From NCBI GenBank assembly GCA_963576475.1, contig OY754970.1, positions 27,019,091-27,083,090 on the forward strand: a stretch of 64,000 nucleotides of DNA, written 5' to 3'. The number at the start of each line of letters is the position of its first letter. Position 1 is the stretch's first letter. The position numbers and the translations under genes were made by a program. Below the pieces are notes generated by a model. The model had not been told where the DNA came from, did no database searches, and was given only the letters and a program-made list of their open reading frames with translations. Of this stretch, positions 54,455 to 64,000 are shown piece after piece. This DNA is from Molanna angustata (Eukaryota; Arthropoda; Insecta; Trichoptera; Molannidae).

Positions 54455-55055
54455 GTTTATATACATGTCATATTTTGTCACGTTAACTTTAGATTCACGA
54501 TATTTAAATTACGAATTCAAATAATCTCATTAATACATTGTTCGATGAACTTTATAATATTACAACATCTCATAAAGTTATGTTGGCAAAGTTGATACGA
54601 GAGTTTGTTTCAAAAGATGTTGAATTCTATATTTTGAATAATTTATACGAACTATTTTTATAGATATGATTTCAGACACGACATCAAAACAAACTAATCG
54701 ACTGATAACATTTGAGAGACTGCTTTAATCGGCTGATGTTTGATGTGATATATTGGCACGAGCGAAATTTGAGTTCAGATGTCGGTCGTATAATTATTGA
54801 CGATTATGCTGTTGCCAATAATAATCAATAATAATATGTCAGCATATTTTGTCATGTTGTCCGACGATGTAAAGATATGAACCCAGTTCACCCTGACTAT
54901 GGTTCAATGCACGGATCTTATAAACATTTTACACCGAACACCGTGAAATTGCGGAACACAAGTTCAACGGAGCAATTTGCAGCAGTTTTATTTCTCTCTA
55001 ACCTCGAGACTGGAAATGAAAGAAGACACGAACTTTTATAAAATACATAAAATGT
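54455..55055. other. No gene or repeat recognised
   Basis: AT-rich sequence. A 63-codon frame at 54404 starts in the family D tail and has no resemblance to known proteins. Confidence 0.45.
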
Positions 55056-55169
55056 ATTATTTCAAAAAAGAATGGAATGATACATTTTCGATCGACACTG
55101 TTAGACGAACATCGAACATCTTTTGATAATTGTTTGAGACGAAAACTTTTTCTACGTCATTATTAAAAT

Positions 55170-55640
55170 ATCTATGTTTAATAATATGGAATAAAGCACT
55201 TATAATACAACTGCAAAATTTTAAGAGGACATATAATGCTAAATCTAGTAACTGAAAACAATATATATTAAAACCGCCTAATGCAATATGAAGTTTCGTG
55301 TTAGTAAGGGTAACTATCGCGTTCATTAACAAGGGTATACACGTGATTTAAATTATCGGAATGTCAAAATTTGTTGATTTTTTGCATTTTATGATCAATC
55401 CTGACTTGAAATGAAAATACTTTATCGGTTATTCACATTGATTTTATACACTAAGATTTATTTCTCTTCGACACATAGTTATGGAGTAATTTTAAAAAAT
55501 GCAGTAAAAAAGGATATTTTCAATATTTTTTTTACGGAAGTGTGACGAACAATCACAATAGAAACGTTGAAAATACATATAGTATTTTTTCTAGAAACAC
55601 ACTGTTTAACATATTTGAGGAATTCGATTTGAAATTGAGG
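55170..55640 (-). repeat. Family F repeat, inverted copy
   Basis: The reverse complement aligns with 16750-17250 almost without gaps: 'gagaaataaatctta', 'aaccgataaagtattttcat', 'aaaatcaacaaatttt', 'acttcatattgcatt', 'ggcggttttaatatat' and 'atgtcctctta'. The 91-codon minus frame at 55332-55057 covers part of it, but the equivalent frame at 17.1 kb is closed by stops. Conserved coding is therefore not supported. Confidence 0.7.
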
Positions 55641-55859
55641 TGTTTAGGTTTATATGCCCCTTTAAATTGAAGTATAGTTTTACTATTGTATATTTCGACG
55701 TGAAACAATCGAACTTAAACTTTTGTATAAATAACCCGCTTACTAAATATACTAAAGTATGCCAACAATATACTTTTTTTACATTACATAAATATACATA
55801 ACTCTTACAAGCTAAAATAACGGGTTGTTGAAAATAGGTACAAGAGGCCAAATTAATAA

Positions 55860-56025
55860 CATCTCACATAGTTCACCGCTCATTCTGAATGTTGTCTTTT
55901 TAGGTCAGATGAGAATGGTCTGTGGGGATACAGGCATGTGTCGTGTTTTCTTTTATAAGGTAATGCACACACGCACACCTGTCCCTGGTTACCATATATT
56001 GTTGGATATGCCATGATGGTATGAA
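55860..56025 (+). repeat. Family C repeat, copy 4
   Basis: Same series as 31593-31755 ('attctgaatgttgtcttttt', 'ataaggtaatgcacacacgc', 'ggatatgccatgatggtatg'). Confidence 0.7.
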
Positions 56026-56224
56026 TAAATTACTAAAAAAAACATTTAAATAATAACATTTCTGTGCAGGTAAGATACTTGTTTGTTGACATGTTGAAAT
56101 ATAATGAATACTATTTGATCTGGAAACAATAATATTGAATAGTTATGCCTAACTCAAGTATACTGCTATGAGCTTACACTAAATATGTCATAAAAGACAT
56201 ATTGTAATGGATTCCTTGCCTCTT

Positions 56225-56510
56225 CCCAACTTATCGTCGATGAAGACTGTTGGGGTCAGCTCTTCTCGTCCTCAGGCTGTACACTCTTTGGTTCTGGGCC
56301 GCCTCCGATTTTAATTCTTGTTTCATCAATTGTGAACTCCTTTGCGCCATCCATTTATTTTTTGGTCTTCCCCTATTCGTTGGTCGTGAGATATCTACGG
56401 CCATAGCCTGGTTCACAATGTGATCCTCGGGTCTTCTTAATATGTGACCATACCATCTCAATTGTCTTTCTTCTAATTTATTGTTAATGCCTGTCACTCC
56501 TAAGCTTCCG
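56225..56510 (-). pseudogene. RTE-like LINE C-terminus, open 88 codons
   Basis: The minus frame from 56497 reads K-L-E-E-R-Q-L-R-W-Y-G-H-I-L-R-R-P-E-D-H-I, then GRPKNKWM, EAAQNQRVYSLRTRRADPN and stop. 'RQLRWYGHxxRR' with 'GRPxxxWM' and 'RxxRRADPxx' is the end of RTE-like ORF2. It is 5'-truncated. The flanking (AAT)-rich DNA gave no clear target duplication. Confidence 0.8.
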
Positions 56511-56519
56511 CGAATGTAT

Positions 56520-57465
56520 GAACTTTTTATTGTAATGGTTTATTGGTGAATTTAAAATATTTATAACAAGCATAGATCATTATTTTGATCATAGAACCAA
56601 TAGGTAAGTTAAAGAAAATTAACTTATAAAACTAGGAAAAACTTAATTGCAATGTTCCCAGTGAAGCGTGTGTTGGTCGCACATAAAAAAATAAAAAAAC
56701 AAGTGTAAAGAATTAAAAAAAAAGTCTATTTTTGATAACCCTACATAATAATTATTTAGGTTTATCTTGATTATTTTTCGAATAAATAAATGAATGAATA
56801 ATAATAATGAAAGAGTGAACAATCTAATAATTAATATAAATTCTTTGAGGTGGTCTGGACACTTGGGAAAAATGAACGGAAAATATATAGCAATGGAAGA
56901 TGTAAATTGAGAGGTAAGGGTCGATAGAGAAAGCTATACAATGATCGTATAAATATTCTTTATAGTTAATACCTATATTCCTAAATATATACCTTTATGC
57001 TTTTTGTCGGTGGTATATATGTATGTACACAAGTATGTATACTTACATCAATTTTTTTCTTTTTTAACCACTTAATAACAATATAATAACTTATAAAGGA
57101 TATATGGTTATAAAATATGTCATTCAGTCATTACTCACTTCTGGGTACAAACTAGAGGGATCGATTTATTTGGAAAGTAGCAATTTTTACCATGTTAGTT
57201 TATAGTATCTTTATATAGAGAGAGCCGTTTTAAATATGGAAATCAGGAAATTTGTATTCATGAGAATATTAAAAAAGAAAATTGACAACGTTTTTATAAT
57301 CATTTTCATAATTTTTCTGTTTAGCTGTACGCTTTCTCGACTGTACAAAAAACGTTCGTCAAGCTCGAAGGAAAATGAATGAACGTTAGCGAAATTATAC
57401 AGTTAACATATTCAAACAGTAATTAATATCATATTCATATTTTAAAATCAGTTTGAATAAGTACA
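56520..57465. other. No gene; possible LINE scrap
   Basis: At 56838-56905 the plus strand reads R-W-S-G-H-L-G-K-M-N-G-K-Y, a weak RWxGHxxRM-like piece. Otherwise AT-rich and unassigned. Confidence 0.4.
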
Positions 57466-57482
57466 AATAAGGCTTTTTAGAA

Positions 57483-57860
57483 ACAGGAAGCTTTTGAGAC
57501 GTGGTTGCATCGCAGAATGCTCAAAATCCCTTGGACAGATTTGGTTACAAATTCAGAAGTCTTAAGTTGAGCCAAGACAACTAGGTAACTTCTGTCTACA
57601 ATAAAGGTCCGCAAGATCGCATATCTGGGTCATATGATGAGGGGAGAAAAATACCACTTGCTCCAATTAATACTAGAGAGCAAGATATAAGGCCACCGAG
57701 GGAATGGAAGGAAACAGATGGCCTAACTGCGTAATATCAAGTATATGGACGGGTTTCAGGACTATGGAGCAGATATTCAGGGCAGCGTAGGACAGATAGG
57801 GATTCGCCAGAGTGATCTCCAACGTTGGAGGTTCCTGACAGGACATCAGAAGAAGAAGAG
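57483..57860 (+). mobile_element. RTE-like remnant with 12 bp target duplication
   Basis: The first frame reads A-F-E-T-W-L-H-R-R-M-L-K-I-P-W-T-D-L-V-T-N-S-E-V-L, a clear RTE ORF2 motif, then KVRKIAYLGHMMRGEKYHLL after stops. It ends QRWRFLTGHQ and GAAGAAGAAG. The direct repeats GGCTTTTTAGAA (57471-57482) and GGTTTTTTAGAA (57861-57872) differ at one position and fit a target duplication. It is 5'-truncated and mutated. Confidence 0.85.
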
Positions 57861-57982
57861 GGTTTTTTAGAATTATATCTGAAAACAAATGATCCAACTG
57901 TGGATTTGTTTAAGATAATTTATTTCTTTTAACATATCTACATAGTTTTAAGCCAAGATCCGAGAACATGGTTTTATAATGC

Positions 57983-58114
57983 CAGCCCCCCCAGACAACG
58001 TGTCATTTAGCTCAAGAAAAGATAACTCAATATATGAAAAGATAACTCATACATTGAGTTATATTTTCTTGTTTCTTTTCTTGATCTAAATGACACGTTG
58101 TCTAGGGGGAGCAG
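57983..58114. mobile_element. MITE family M2, copy 2
   Basis: This 132 bp element reads CAGCCCCCCCAGACAACGTG to ACGTTGTCTAGGGGGAGCAG. The arms match copy 1 at 11778 ('tcatttagctcaagaaaaga'). The loop has a partial duplication of 'gaaaagataactca'. Confidence 0.85.
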
Positions 58115-58306
58115 GACTATATTTTGCATGGTTGTTTCAACACACAAATAAAAAAACACCAAACTTGAGGCTTCTCAGCATATATTATAATATTACATAT
58201 ATTCATTTATGGATGAACTCAGAATTTAAGGTAGAAAATTTTATCTGTGTGTGTTTCCCCTTATAACTTTTGATTCGCTTGATACAGAGCCCAAAATTTT
58301 AGAGAG

Positions 58307-58514
58307 TATTTATTTTATTTTATGTAGCTTCTCGGGCAACTATAATTTTTAACACGCACCCAATAACAAGTTACCAAATTCTGGAGACTAACGATATTAT
58401 CGTCTTACAGATCCAGACTGAAAACACAATTAAATACTGTTTCTCCACCGGGAATCGAACCCTGGACCCTTGGATCAGCAGTCAGATACCTAACCAACTG
58501 AGCCACGAAGGCCG
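58307..58514 (-). repeat. SINE-A copy 4
   Basis: On the minus strand the complete head is present: GGCCTTCGTGGCTCAGTTGG, GTTAGGTATCTGACTGCTG and box B GGTTCGATTCCCGGTGGAGA. The body and GTTGCCCGAGAAGC end follow, with a TTTATTTTATTTT (A-rich on the minus strand) tail. Both Pol III boxes look intact. Confidence 0.85.
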
Positions 58515-58743
58515 ACTTTGAGTATATTAGAGTATATTAGGTATCTCAATAACTAAAAAAGCTGCTGAAATTTTGCATAAATATATAAAAATATAATACA
58601 TATTATATCAAATAACCTTTATGAAAAATTTCCTGGGTTTCTCAATTTTTATGATAAGTTTATGTGTTCAACTGCTTATATTTCCGAAAACTCCAAAAAT
58701 ATCGAATTACGCTGAAAGACATTAACTTGATAATTTTAAATCG

Positions 58744-58996
58744 AATATTTTTTAATTGCATATACGCCAATATTGGATGTTTTTCCTATCGGGAGTCAAA
58801 TGATATTTTTTTTGAGAAACTTTTCAATATCTCAATAGAGACAAAGTAATATCACAGAATCAAGAAACAAAGAAATACAAATAAAAACACAGATATAAAG
58901 AAATATCACAGAAAAACCAGGAACTCGAGGCACTTAATGGACTTACTTAGTCATCGGCTGGTTTATGTGATGACTATATGCGCTTGCGCAAAGATA
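58744..58996 (+). repeat. Family G insertion with 8 bp direct repeat
   Basis: It begins GAATATTTTTTAATTGCATA and contains 'cctatcgggagtcaaatga', 'atctcaatagagacaaag', 'gtcatcggctggtttatg' and 'gcgcttgcgcaaag'. Flanking GATAATTT occurs at 58729-58736 and 58993-59000, overlapping the family D word 'gataatttaat'. The same modules appear at 49290 and 63245 in other orders. Confidence 0.6.
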
Positions 58997-59159
58997 ATTT
59001 GATTTTTTTACAAAATATTTACACACTGTAGCAGAAAAGCACTTTTTTGTAAATATTGAATTTATTTACGACATCGTTTTATACAATTTGTATGGCAGAA
59101 AACACAATATCTACGAGGAATCTTATAGTAGTATATTTAATCTTGATACCACCAAGCTG

Positions 59160-60240
59160 TTAACCATAAAACTATAATATACAATTTATTTTCCTGTTTT
59201 TTCTATTACACCTTTTTCATTAACTTCACTTGTCTGTACTGATCAGTTAGAGCTCTGAAACCTTTCAGAATTGATGTATTCCCGATGACAATGTATTTTA
59301 ATATATATTGATGGTGCAGCTTGATTCATTTGATATATTTATAAATTCTAAATATTATAAAATTTGAAATTATGTTTCACTGTTTTTAAATGTTTTTAAT
59401 GAACTTAATATACATTTAATGATAATTATAATATACGTATTTAACGTATGCTAGTGAAAAATTAATTTCAAATCTAATAAATGAACGAAACTTGAAAAGG
59501 GGTTTAATCATTTTTTTTTATTCGGTTGTTTCAAAATTATTTTGTATTAGTTTTTGGAAATGTTTAAATCCATTAAATTTTATTGATATCCTCTTGCCAT
59601 TGGTTTTTATTTGCATATCTGTTGAGATGCATGCTGTAATTTGTATTGTTTTAAAGAGAATATTGAATTAAAACCAAACATTTGTATCAAAATAAATGTT
59701 GACAAAGGGAATGTGTTTACTATGAAAGTACGGATGAAATCGCTGTTTATATAAAACTTTTCCTATTAAACTGTACCTCATTGCATTACATACATCGTAA
59801 AGGAGCAATACATAATAAAGTTTCTCATTTCGTATTAAATTATATATAGTATTGTTTACATATGAACCTAATGCTCCATCACGATCGTTGGATTCGTAGT
59901 ATTGCAAGAGTTCTCAAAGTTGTGATGATTAACAAAGAATAGACTAAGATTATTTTAACAGAGAACCGACAAAAAAAAAACGCAAAACGAAGTCTATAAA
60001 CCTTGTAATCACGGCAAAGCAATATCGGAGAAATGGAGTAATACTAAAATAATATTGCGTCGTCTAAGTCTCTTTGTAATTTCATGAAAAAAAATAAAGA
60101 AGGAATATTCATTCGTAAACATCTGATCCCGAATTCCTATCCTTGTCCCTTCCTTATTATTTTTTGCAATCAATTGTTTTTTCAGCAGTTTCCTATCTGT
60201 CGATTAACACGATTTCCAAACTGTAGAATTCCATAATAAT
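59160..60240. other. No gene recognised
   Basis: A 79-codon minus frame (59907-59668) has normal-looking composition (MQYYESNDRDGALGSYVNN...) but no family resemblance and no splice context that I can confirm. Otherwise AT-rich. Confidence 0.4.
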
Positions 60241-60242
60241 TA

Positions 60243-60398
60243 TGATAAATATGAACACATATATATTCCACAACATATTTATTTGTCTTCCGACAACCGT
60301 TTCGGCTTACAAGGCCATAATCAACTGATTGATCGAAACGGTCGACAGAAGAAAAATAAATTCTTTGTGGAAAATATAATATGTGTTCATATTTATCA
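60243..60398. mobile_element. 156 bp foldback element (M6)
   Basis: TGATAAATATGAACACATAT pairs with ATATGTGTTCATATTTATCA. Pairing extends with mismatches through 'attccacaa', 'atttatttgtcttc' and 'aaccgtttcg'/'cgaaacggt' to the centre. A partial relative lies at 38268-38330 ('attccacagagaatttattt', 'ggcttataagaccatagtc'). Confidence 0.8.
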
Positions 60399-60399
60399 G

Positions 60400-61055
60400 A
60401 ATTGTTTATTTGTTTTTAATTTTTATCTTGGTGTAAAGTTTTTATCTTATCTTGTTTTTTATTCGAAATCAATATATCTGCTGTTGTACGTATATAATAT
60501 TTTATAATCTGGTTGGTTGAAAGATATTGTCTAGTGGCGTTCAGTCCGTCAGTGTGAAAAAATTATTGATGGTGCCGTTGACTCTGAGTCTCTTGTTGGG
60601 AGTCTTCCAATTAATTGTCCCTTTCGTAGTACTAGAACAAATCTTACTTTTAGATTGCCTCTCTGCAGAACTAACTATGTCCAAAATTCATTCATCCAAA
60701 GGGCATGTAACATTTATAATGTTTTTTTTTTAAGAATGTTGATATTTTTGGACATACTAAAATAAAATATAAGAATGCCATCTCTGAGACCCTTAGAGGT
60801 TTACGGTAGCTGATTCCTGCTTTGTCCTTTTTGACTGCGAGTTCCACAACCTTCCTTTCTCTCTTTTTGTCCTTTTTATTCTGAATTTTGAGTACCTACT
60901 AAATTCTAAATAGCAATTTGTTTTACACTGTGCAGCTTAAAAAGATAATGTAATATCCGCAAACAAAATTGGTCTATGATATATTGTTAAAATTGAATTT
61001 GTTGTTATATTTGTTTGTATGACTGTATGTTTGTTAGGTTTAAATAAAATAAAAT
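60400..61055. other. No gene recognised
   Basis: AT-rich. A 68-codon plus frame at 60527 has hydrophobic stretches (LTLSLLLGVFQLIVPFVVLE) but no start or splice support and no known family. Confidence 0.4.
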
Positions 61056-61056
61056 A

Positions 61057-61253
61057 TTTATTTTATTTTATTTAATGTAGCTTCTCGGGCAACTAACAGG
61101 TGCTATGTCAAATTATTATTTAACACGCACCCAATAACAAGTTGCCACATTCTGGAGACTTATGATATTTATCGTCTCATAGATCCAGCCTGAAAACAAA
61201 ATTAAAAACCGTGTCTCCACCGGGAATCGAACCCTTGGATCAGCAGTCAGATA
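61057..61253 (-). repeat. SINE-A copy 5, truncated head
   Basis: The body and tail are well preserved (GTTGCCCGAGAAGC end, 'tctccagaatgtggcaact', GTGGAGACACGG). Box B is present (GGTTCGATTCCCGG), but the head stops at 'ctatctgactgctgatc', so box A is missing. It is not expected to be transcribed from its own promoter. Confidence 0.85.
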
Positions 61254-61790
61254 GACAAAAACATAAAATAAAAAAAAAAGTTTATTTAGAAGAGGTTACC
61301 TACTTCATAACACGTAACCAAAGTAGAAATTGGCCGAAGCAAATAATATGTAGCATTATTTAGAAGACATAAATATCTATAAAAAAATATCTGACGGAAT
61401 AATTTAAAAAGTGTGGACAGGGAAATGTTTGAGGACTGCAGTACAATGTGATATATATTTTTGAACAAGAACAGATTTTACGACGGGATTTGAATGCACG
61501 GTTTCATGGTATGTATGCAAATCCAAAAGTCAAGCAATTGTGTTTTGTTATCGGTGATTCCATATGAGAGAGAACCAGCATTGGTAGACGGTGAAGTATG
61601 TTTATCAAGAGGAGGTCGTCGTTCTGAAAATGTCAGGATTTCAAAATGATACCAAAATCAAACCAAACATATATTATATTTAGTAAATTCAGTTCACGAA
61701 GACTCCTTGCCATTTTGAACGGATGAATTTGAAACAAGGATATATTGTAACCACATACGTTCTCTAAATAAACTGAGCAATAATTCCTTT
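61254..61790. other. No gene recognised
   Basis: AT-rich DNA between a SINE and a LINE remnant. No supported frame. Confidence 0.5.
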
Positions 61791-61794
61791 ATCA

Positions 61795-62010
61795 TCATCA
61801 TTATTATCATTGGCTCCACAGCCCAAGATGGGCCTTGGCCTCCTCAAGGAATCGTCTCCATTGCACCTTATCCATGGCCTTTTCTCTCCGATTCCGCACA
61901 CCGGCTATCTGAAGGTCCCTCTCGACTCTATCCATCCATCGTTGTTTCGGCCTTCCCACACCCCATCTTCCCTCCGGACGCGTTGTGAGGATTCTTTTTG
62001 GTGTCTGGTC
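61795..62010 (-). pseudogene. RTE-like LINE C-terminus with (GAT)n-type tail
   Basis: The minus strand reads GRPKQRWMDRVERDLQIAGV, R-N-R-R-E-K-A-M-D-K-V-Q-W-R-R-F-L-E-E-A-K-A-H-L-G. The tail follows as AATGATAATAATGATGATGAT (reverse of ATCATCATCATTATTATCATT). 'GRPxxRWxDxVxxDL...DRxxWRxxxxxAxxH' is the classic end of RTE-like ORF2. The reading frame is intact for about 60 residues, and the element is 5'-truncated. Confidence 0.85.
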
Positions 62011-62059
62011 CTAATTAATTATTTTTTTATGCTTAGTAATAATCTGCAATAAAAATACC

Positions 62060-62115
62060 CTAAAATATTGGGAATTCATAACTCCCCACTATAAACCTCT
62101 TGGGGTAGTGAGGAG
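62060..62115. repeat. Fragment related to families D/E
   Basis: 'gggaattcataactccccac' and 'gggtagtgaggagtaaaa' recall the start (48655) and end (49490) words of family E, here joined closely. Confidence 0.4.
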
Positions 62116-62167
62116 TAAAAATCCTTTTAGCGTAGTAAAAGAAACACTTTCTTGTACCCTGTGAAAG

Positions 62168-62282
62168 TGACGAGTCTAATGCCATAAATACATTTTTTCC
62201 GACTAAAAATTTCTCGTCTGCTGGGGATCGAACCCAGGATGCCCGCACAGAAACCAAACGGCATACCAATTGTGACATGCTT
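62168..62282 (-). repeat. SINE-C copy 3
   Basis: The minus strand holds the tRNA-like head with TTGGTATGCCGTTTGGTTTC, 'tgtgcgggcatcctgggttc', box B GGGTTCGATCCCCAGCAGAC, and a decayed tail (GTCGGAAAAAATGTATTTATGGC). It matches the copies at 32109 and 49990. Confidence 0.75.
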
Positions 62283-62477
62283 AAGTGTAAAGAAAAAGAG
62301 ATTTCAAGCATTATTGGTTAAAAGCGATAGATCTATTGAAAGAAAAATATAGTAACGAGGCAATATAAAACAAGTACAAATTGTTTCTGTATTCTAAGGC
62401 AAATTTTTATCTTTATAGAAAATTTGTATAAGTGCTACAAAAATTCCATCATATTTTGTATCAATGTTTTTATAATA

Positions 62478-62515
62478 CACTAGTGAACCCCCGGCAAACT
62501 TCGCATTGCCTGTAT
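62478..62515 (-). mobile_element. Helitron-like 3' end
   Basis: The minus strand reads 'ggcaatgcgaagtttgccgg' then GGGTTCACTAGT, comparable to the ends at 34031 and 35311 (CTGCCGGGTTTTACTAGT). The upstream part of the element is not identified. It may have been replaced by the minisatellite and LINE array that follow. Confidence 0.5.
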
Positions 62516-62534
62516 AATTAAAAATGGTCCTTCA

Positions 62535-62735
62535 TTACCACCCATCGCTTCAGACCCTTCAGTACCTCCCGTCCCTTCAGGCCCTTTCAGTACCTCCCGT
62601 CCCTTCAGTACCGCCCGTCTCTTCAGGTCCTTGAGTACCTCCCGTCCCTTCAGGCCCTTCAGTACCTCCCGTCCCCTTCAGACCCTTCAGTACCTCCCGT
62701 ACCTTCAGACCCTTCAGTACCACCCATCCTTTTAT
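62535..62735. repeat. GC-rich minisatellite, ~27 bp unit
   Basis: About seven units of the pattern CCCTTCAGTACCTCCCGT with a CCTTCAGR spacer occur in AT-rich DNA. On the minus strand the array is open as a Gly-Thr-Glu-Gly repeat (GTGGTEGPEGTGGTQ...) of 84 codons (62831-62577). That is a collagen-like artefact of the repeat with no signal peptide. Confidence 0.9.
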
Positions 62736-62739
62736 TACT

Positions 62740-63112
62740 TCATCCTGGAAGACCTGCGAAGAGATGAAAAGACAGTTGGACTTTCTTTTCCCAGGAAACT
62801 CCATCTTCATAGGTAAAATGACCAAATACACGAAGAAGAAAAAAAAAAGAGTTTAAATCCAGAAACCTGCGAAGAGATGGAAGGAAAATTGGACCTTCTT
62901 CTCCCAGAATACTCCAATTTCATAGGTAAAATGACCAAATACACGATGAAGAAGAAGAAGAATAAGAAAAAGTTTAAAATCTGAAACCGTCCTGGAAGAC
63001 CTGCGAAGAGATGGAAGGACAGTTGGACTTTCTTCTCCCAGGATACCCCACCTTCATAGGTTAAACGACCAAAAATACACGATGAAGAAAAAGAAGAAGA
63101 AAAAGTTCAGTT
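62740..63112 (+). repeat. Tandem array of three RTE-like LINE 3' ends
   Basis: Units start near 62753, 62866 and 63000. Each has 'cctgcgaagagatg.aa' coding R-P-A-K-R-W-K-D-S-W-T-F, then 'tcttctcccag.ata', 'cttcataggtaaaatgacca', 'atacacga.gaagaagaa'. The (GAA)-rich tail of each unit joins the coding end of the next. This is a head-to-tail array, not three independent insertions. Confidence 0.85.
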
Positions 63113-63244
63113 CAGTTTCAGTTCTGTGCCGCCACAGATGTAAAAGAAGCCAGGAATGTGTACAAAAATAGATAAGTATGGCGCTCGTTGTTCTCTGCCT
63201 AAGGGATTTGGCGTGATGATAGGTGTGAAAATTACAGAATCTAC

Positions 63245-63857
63245 TTTTTTTTTTTTTTTTTTTTTAACAGATTTTTTATTATCTCAATAGAGACGAAGTT
63301 GGAAAATTTATTGTAGGAGAACCGGGAAATCAAGGCACCTACAGGGCTTACGACCTATCATCGGCTGGTTTACGTGATCACTTTATGCGCTTGCGCAACG
63401 TTCACCAATTATGCCTTTTAATGAGATCCCTATCAATTCAATTTTGAAAGTTCTATATATTGTAATACTGAAATTCTTTTCGCTTGAAAATAAGGAATTT
63501 TTACTACAGCCATCTATGGGTGAAATTATGAACAACAATCTTATTATTTTTATTTATTTTGTTGGAACGCCATCTATTGAGAGAATTGGTTTTTTGTAAA
63601 TAATGAAAGCTACAATTCTTATATCTGAGGTGACGATGCATTTTACGCATAGAAGTCACCCCTGAATTGCGCCAGACTTATAAGGTCATTTTTGTCTTAT
63701 TTACTTACTTGTACCAATGTGTAAGTAATCGAATATTTTTATTATTGCATATGCGCAAACATTGGATTTTTTTCCCTGTCGGGAGTCAAAGATATCTTTG
63801 ACTCCCGATAGGGAAAAAAATCCAATGTTTGCGCATATGCAATAATAAAAATATTCG
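63245..63857 (-). mobile_element. Insertion with 14 bp direct repeats and poly(T)/poly(A) edge (family G)
   Basis: The 14 bp ATTACAGAATCTAC occurs at 63231-63244 and 63858-63871. The segment between starts with a ~23-base T run (poly(A) on the minus strand), then family G words ('ctcaatagagacgaagttgg', 'cagggcttacgacctatcat', 'gcgcttgcgcaacg'). It ends in the palindrome. The poly(A) edge and long duplication fit LINE-mobilised insertion. No protein or tRNA head was recognised. Confidence 0.7.
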
Positions 63858-63862
63858 ATTAC
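63725..63862. repeat. 138 bp near-perfect palindrome
   Basis: The 69 bp arms, centred on GAT|ATC at 63793/63794, differ at one position (ccctGtcggg against ccctAtcggg). There is no spacer. The arm contains the family G head (GAATATTTTTATTATTGCAT, 'tcgggagtcaaaga'). The outer 5 bp (GTAAT/ATTAC) include part of the right flanking direct repeat. Confidence 0.9.
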
Positions 63863-63871
63863 AGAATCTAC

Positions 63872-64000
63872 GTTTGTAGGTATAATAATATGCTGGCATT
63901 GTGGTTGGTATATGAGAATGGAATGAAACAACAGAAAAGTGTCGATGACATCAACTCTATAATTATTTCAATTCCCTAATAACTGGTTCACCGGTGTACG
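63872..64000. other. No feature recognised
   Basis: Short end of the window with no recognisable element. Confidence 0.5.

Larger units (their letters stand above)
57885..59155 (+). repeat. Family D repeat carrying three nested insertions
   Basis: Family D landmarks run 57893 'tccaactgtggatttgttta', 58145 'caccaaacttgaggctt', 58260 'ttataacttttgattcgctt', 58675 'gcttatatttccgaaa', 59060 'gacatcgttttatacaattt', 59110 'atctacgaggaat'. They are interrupted in order by MITE M2 copy 2, SINE-A copy 4 and a family G insertion. With these removed the family order is continuous, so family D is the oldest layer. Confidence 0.75.

Noticed and set aside
55057..55332. 91-codon minus ORF as a conserved membrane protein
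   Set aside because: The matching region at about 17.1 kb is closed by stops although the DNA is similar. That argues for repeat DNA rather than coding.
62577..62831. Collagen-like Gly-Thr-Glu protein
   Set aside because: It lies on the GC-rich minisatellite and the flanking LINE array. The repeat alone keeps the frame open, and no signal peptide or exon context is seen.

Overview
The window is AT-rich nuclear DNA from an arthropod, most probably an insect. The grounds are non-LTR retroelement families (RTE-like, CR1/Jockey-like, and LINEs with an RNase H domain), tRNA-derived SINEs, several MITE and Helitron-like families, TA/TG/TAAA microsatellites and frequent GTAGGTAC-type words. A hemipteran or lepidopteran source is compatible, but the sequence alone does not let me name one. 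I find no convincing host protein-coding gene, no rRNA, no free-standing tRNA gene and no CRISPR array. This is an intergenic or intronic transposon graveyard with one nearly intact LINE.

Layout. 1-6.2 kb: two SINE types, the end of a recurrent ~1.2 kb repeat (called family D here) and a (TAAA)n array. 7-9.3 kb: a 1,032 bp Tc1/mariner-type (Tigger/pogo-like) element with TA target duplication, an RTE coding remnant, and a second TA-flanked element whose left terminus is split by a MITE. 9.9-11.9 kb: two copies of the RNase H/C-terminal end of one LINE, then a MITE. 12-16 kb: RTE remnants, an old repeat interrupted by a SINE, and a family D copy. 16.6-17.3 kb: a conserved unknown repeat (family F) that recurs at 26.2 and 55.1 kb. 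19-24.5 kb: 5'-truncated RTE insertions with visible target-site duplications and a Harbinger-like MITE. 26.5-30.5 kb: the LINE. It has a 962-codon endonuclease/reverse-transcriptase ORF on the minus strand, preceded one base upstream by a 272-codon hydrophobic ORF.

31-37 kb: a GC-rich hairpin cluster, SINEs, a second MITE copy, two Helitron-like elements (one carrying a 243 bp hairpin) and a 1.08 kb element with 32 bp inverted termini and a 19 bp minisatellite. 37.6-40.2 kb: LINE debris on both strands. 42.3 kb: a short GC-balanced stretch that may be a coding remnant. 42.8-50.7 kb: family D and E copies, a second Harbinger-like MITE, two convergent LINE C-termini and a 189 bp (TA)n. 51-52.3 kb: a frameshifted LINE. 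53.5-59.2 kb: family D copies, one of which carries three nested insertions. 60-64 kb: a hairpin element, SINEs, a GC-rich minisatellite, a tandem array made of LINE 3' ends, and a near-perfect 138 bp palindrome at the edge of an insertion with 14 bp direct repeats.

No genes cooperate in a pathway here. The relationships are those of mobile elements: SINEs that seem to share a 3' tail with a LINE, MITEs that must depend on transposases located elsewhere, and nested insertions that give a relative chronology. The LINE ORF is open along its whole length, yet two reverse-transcriptase catalytic aspartates are replaced (Tyr625 and Asn715), so it is probably dead. Family letters (SINE-A/B/C, families C-H) are labels made up for this report.
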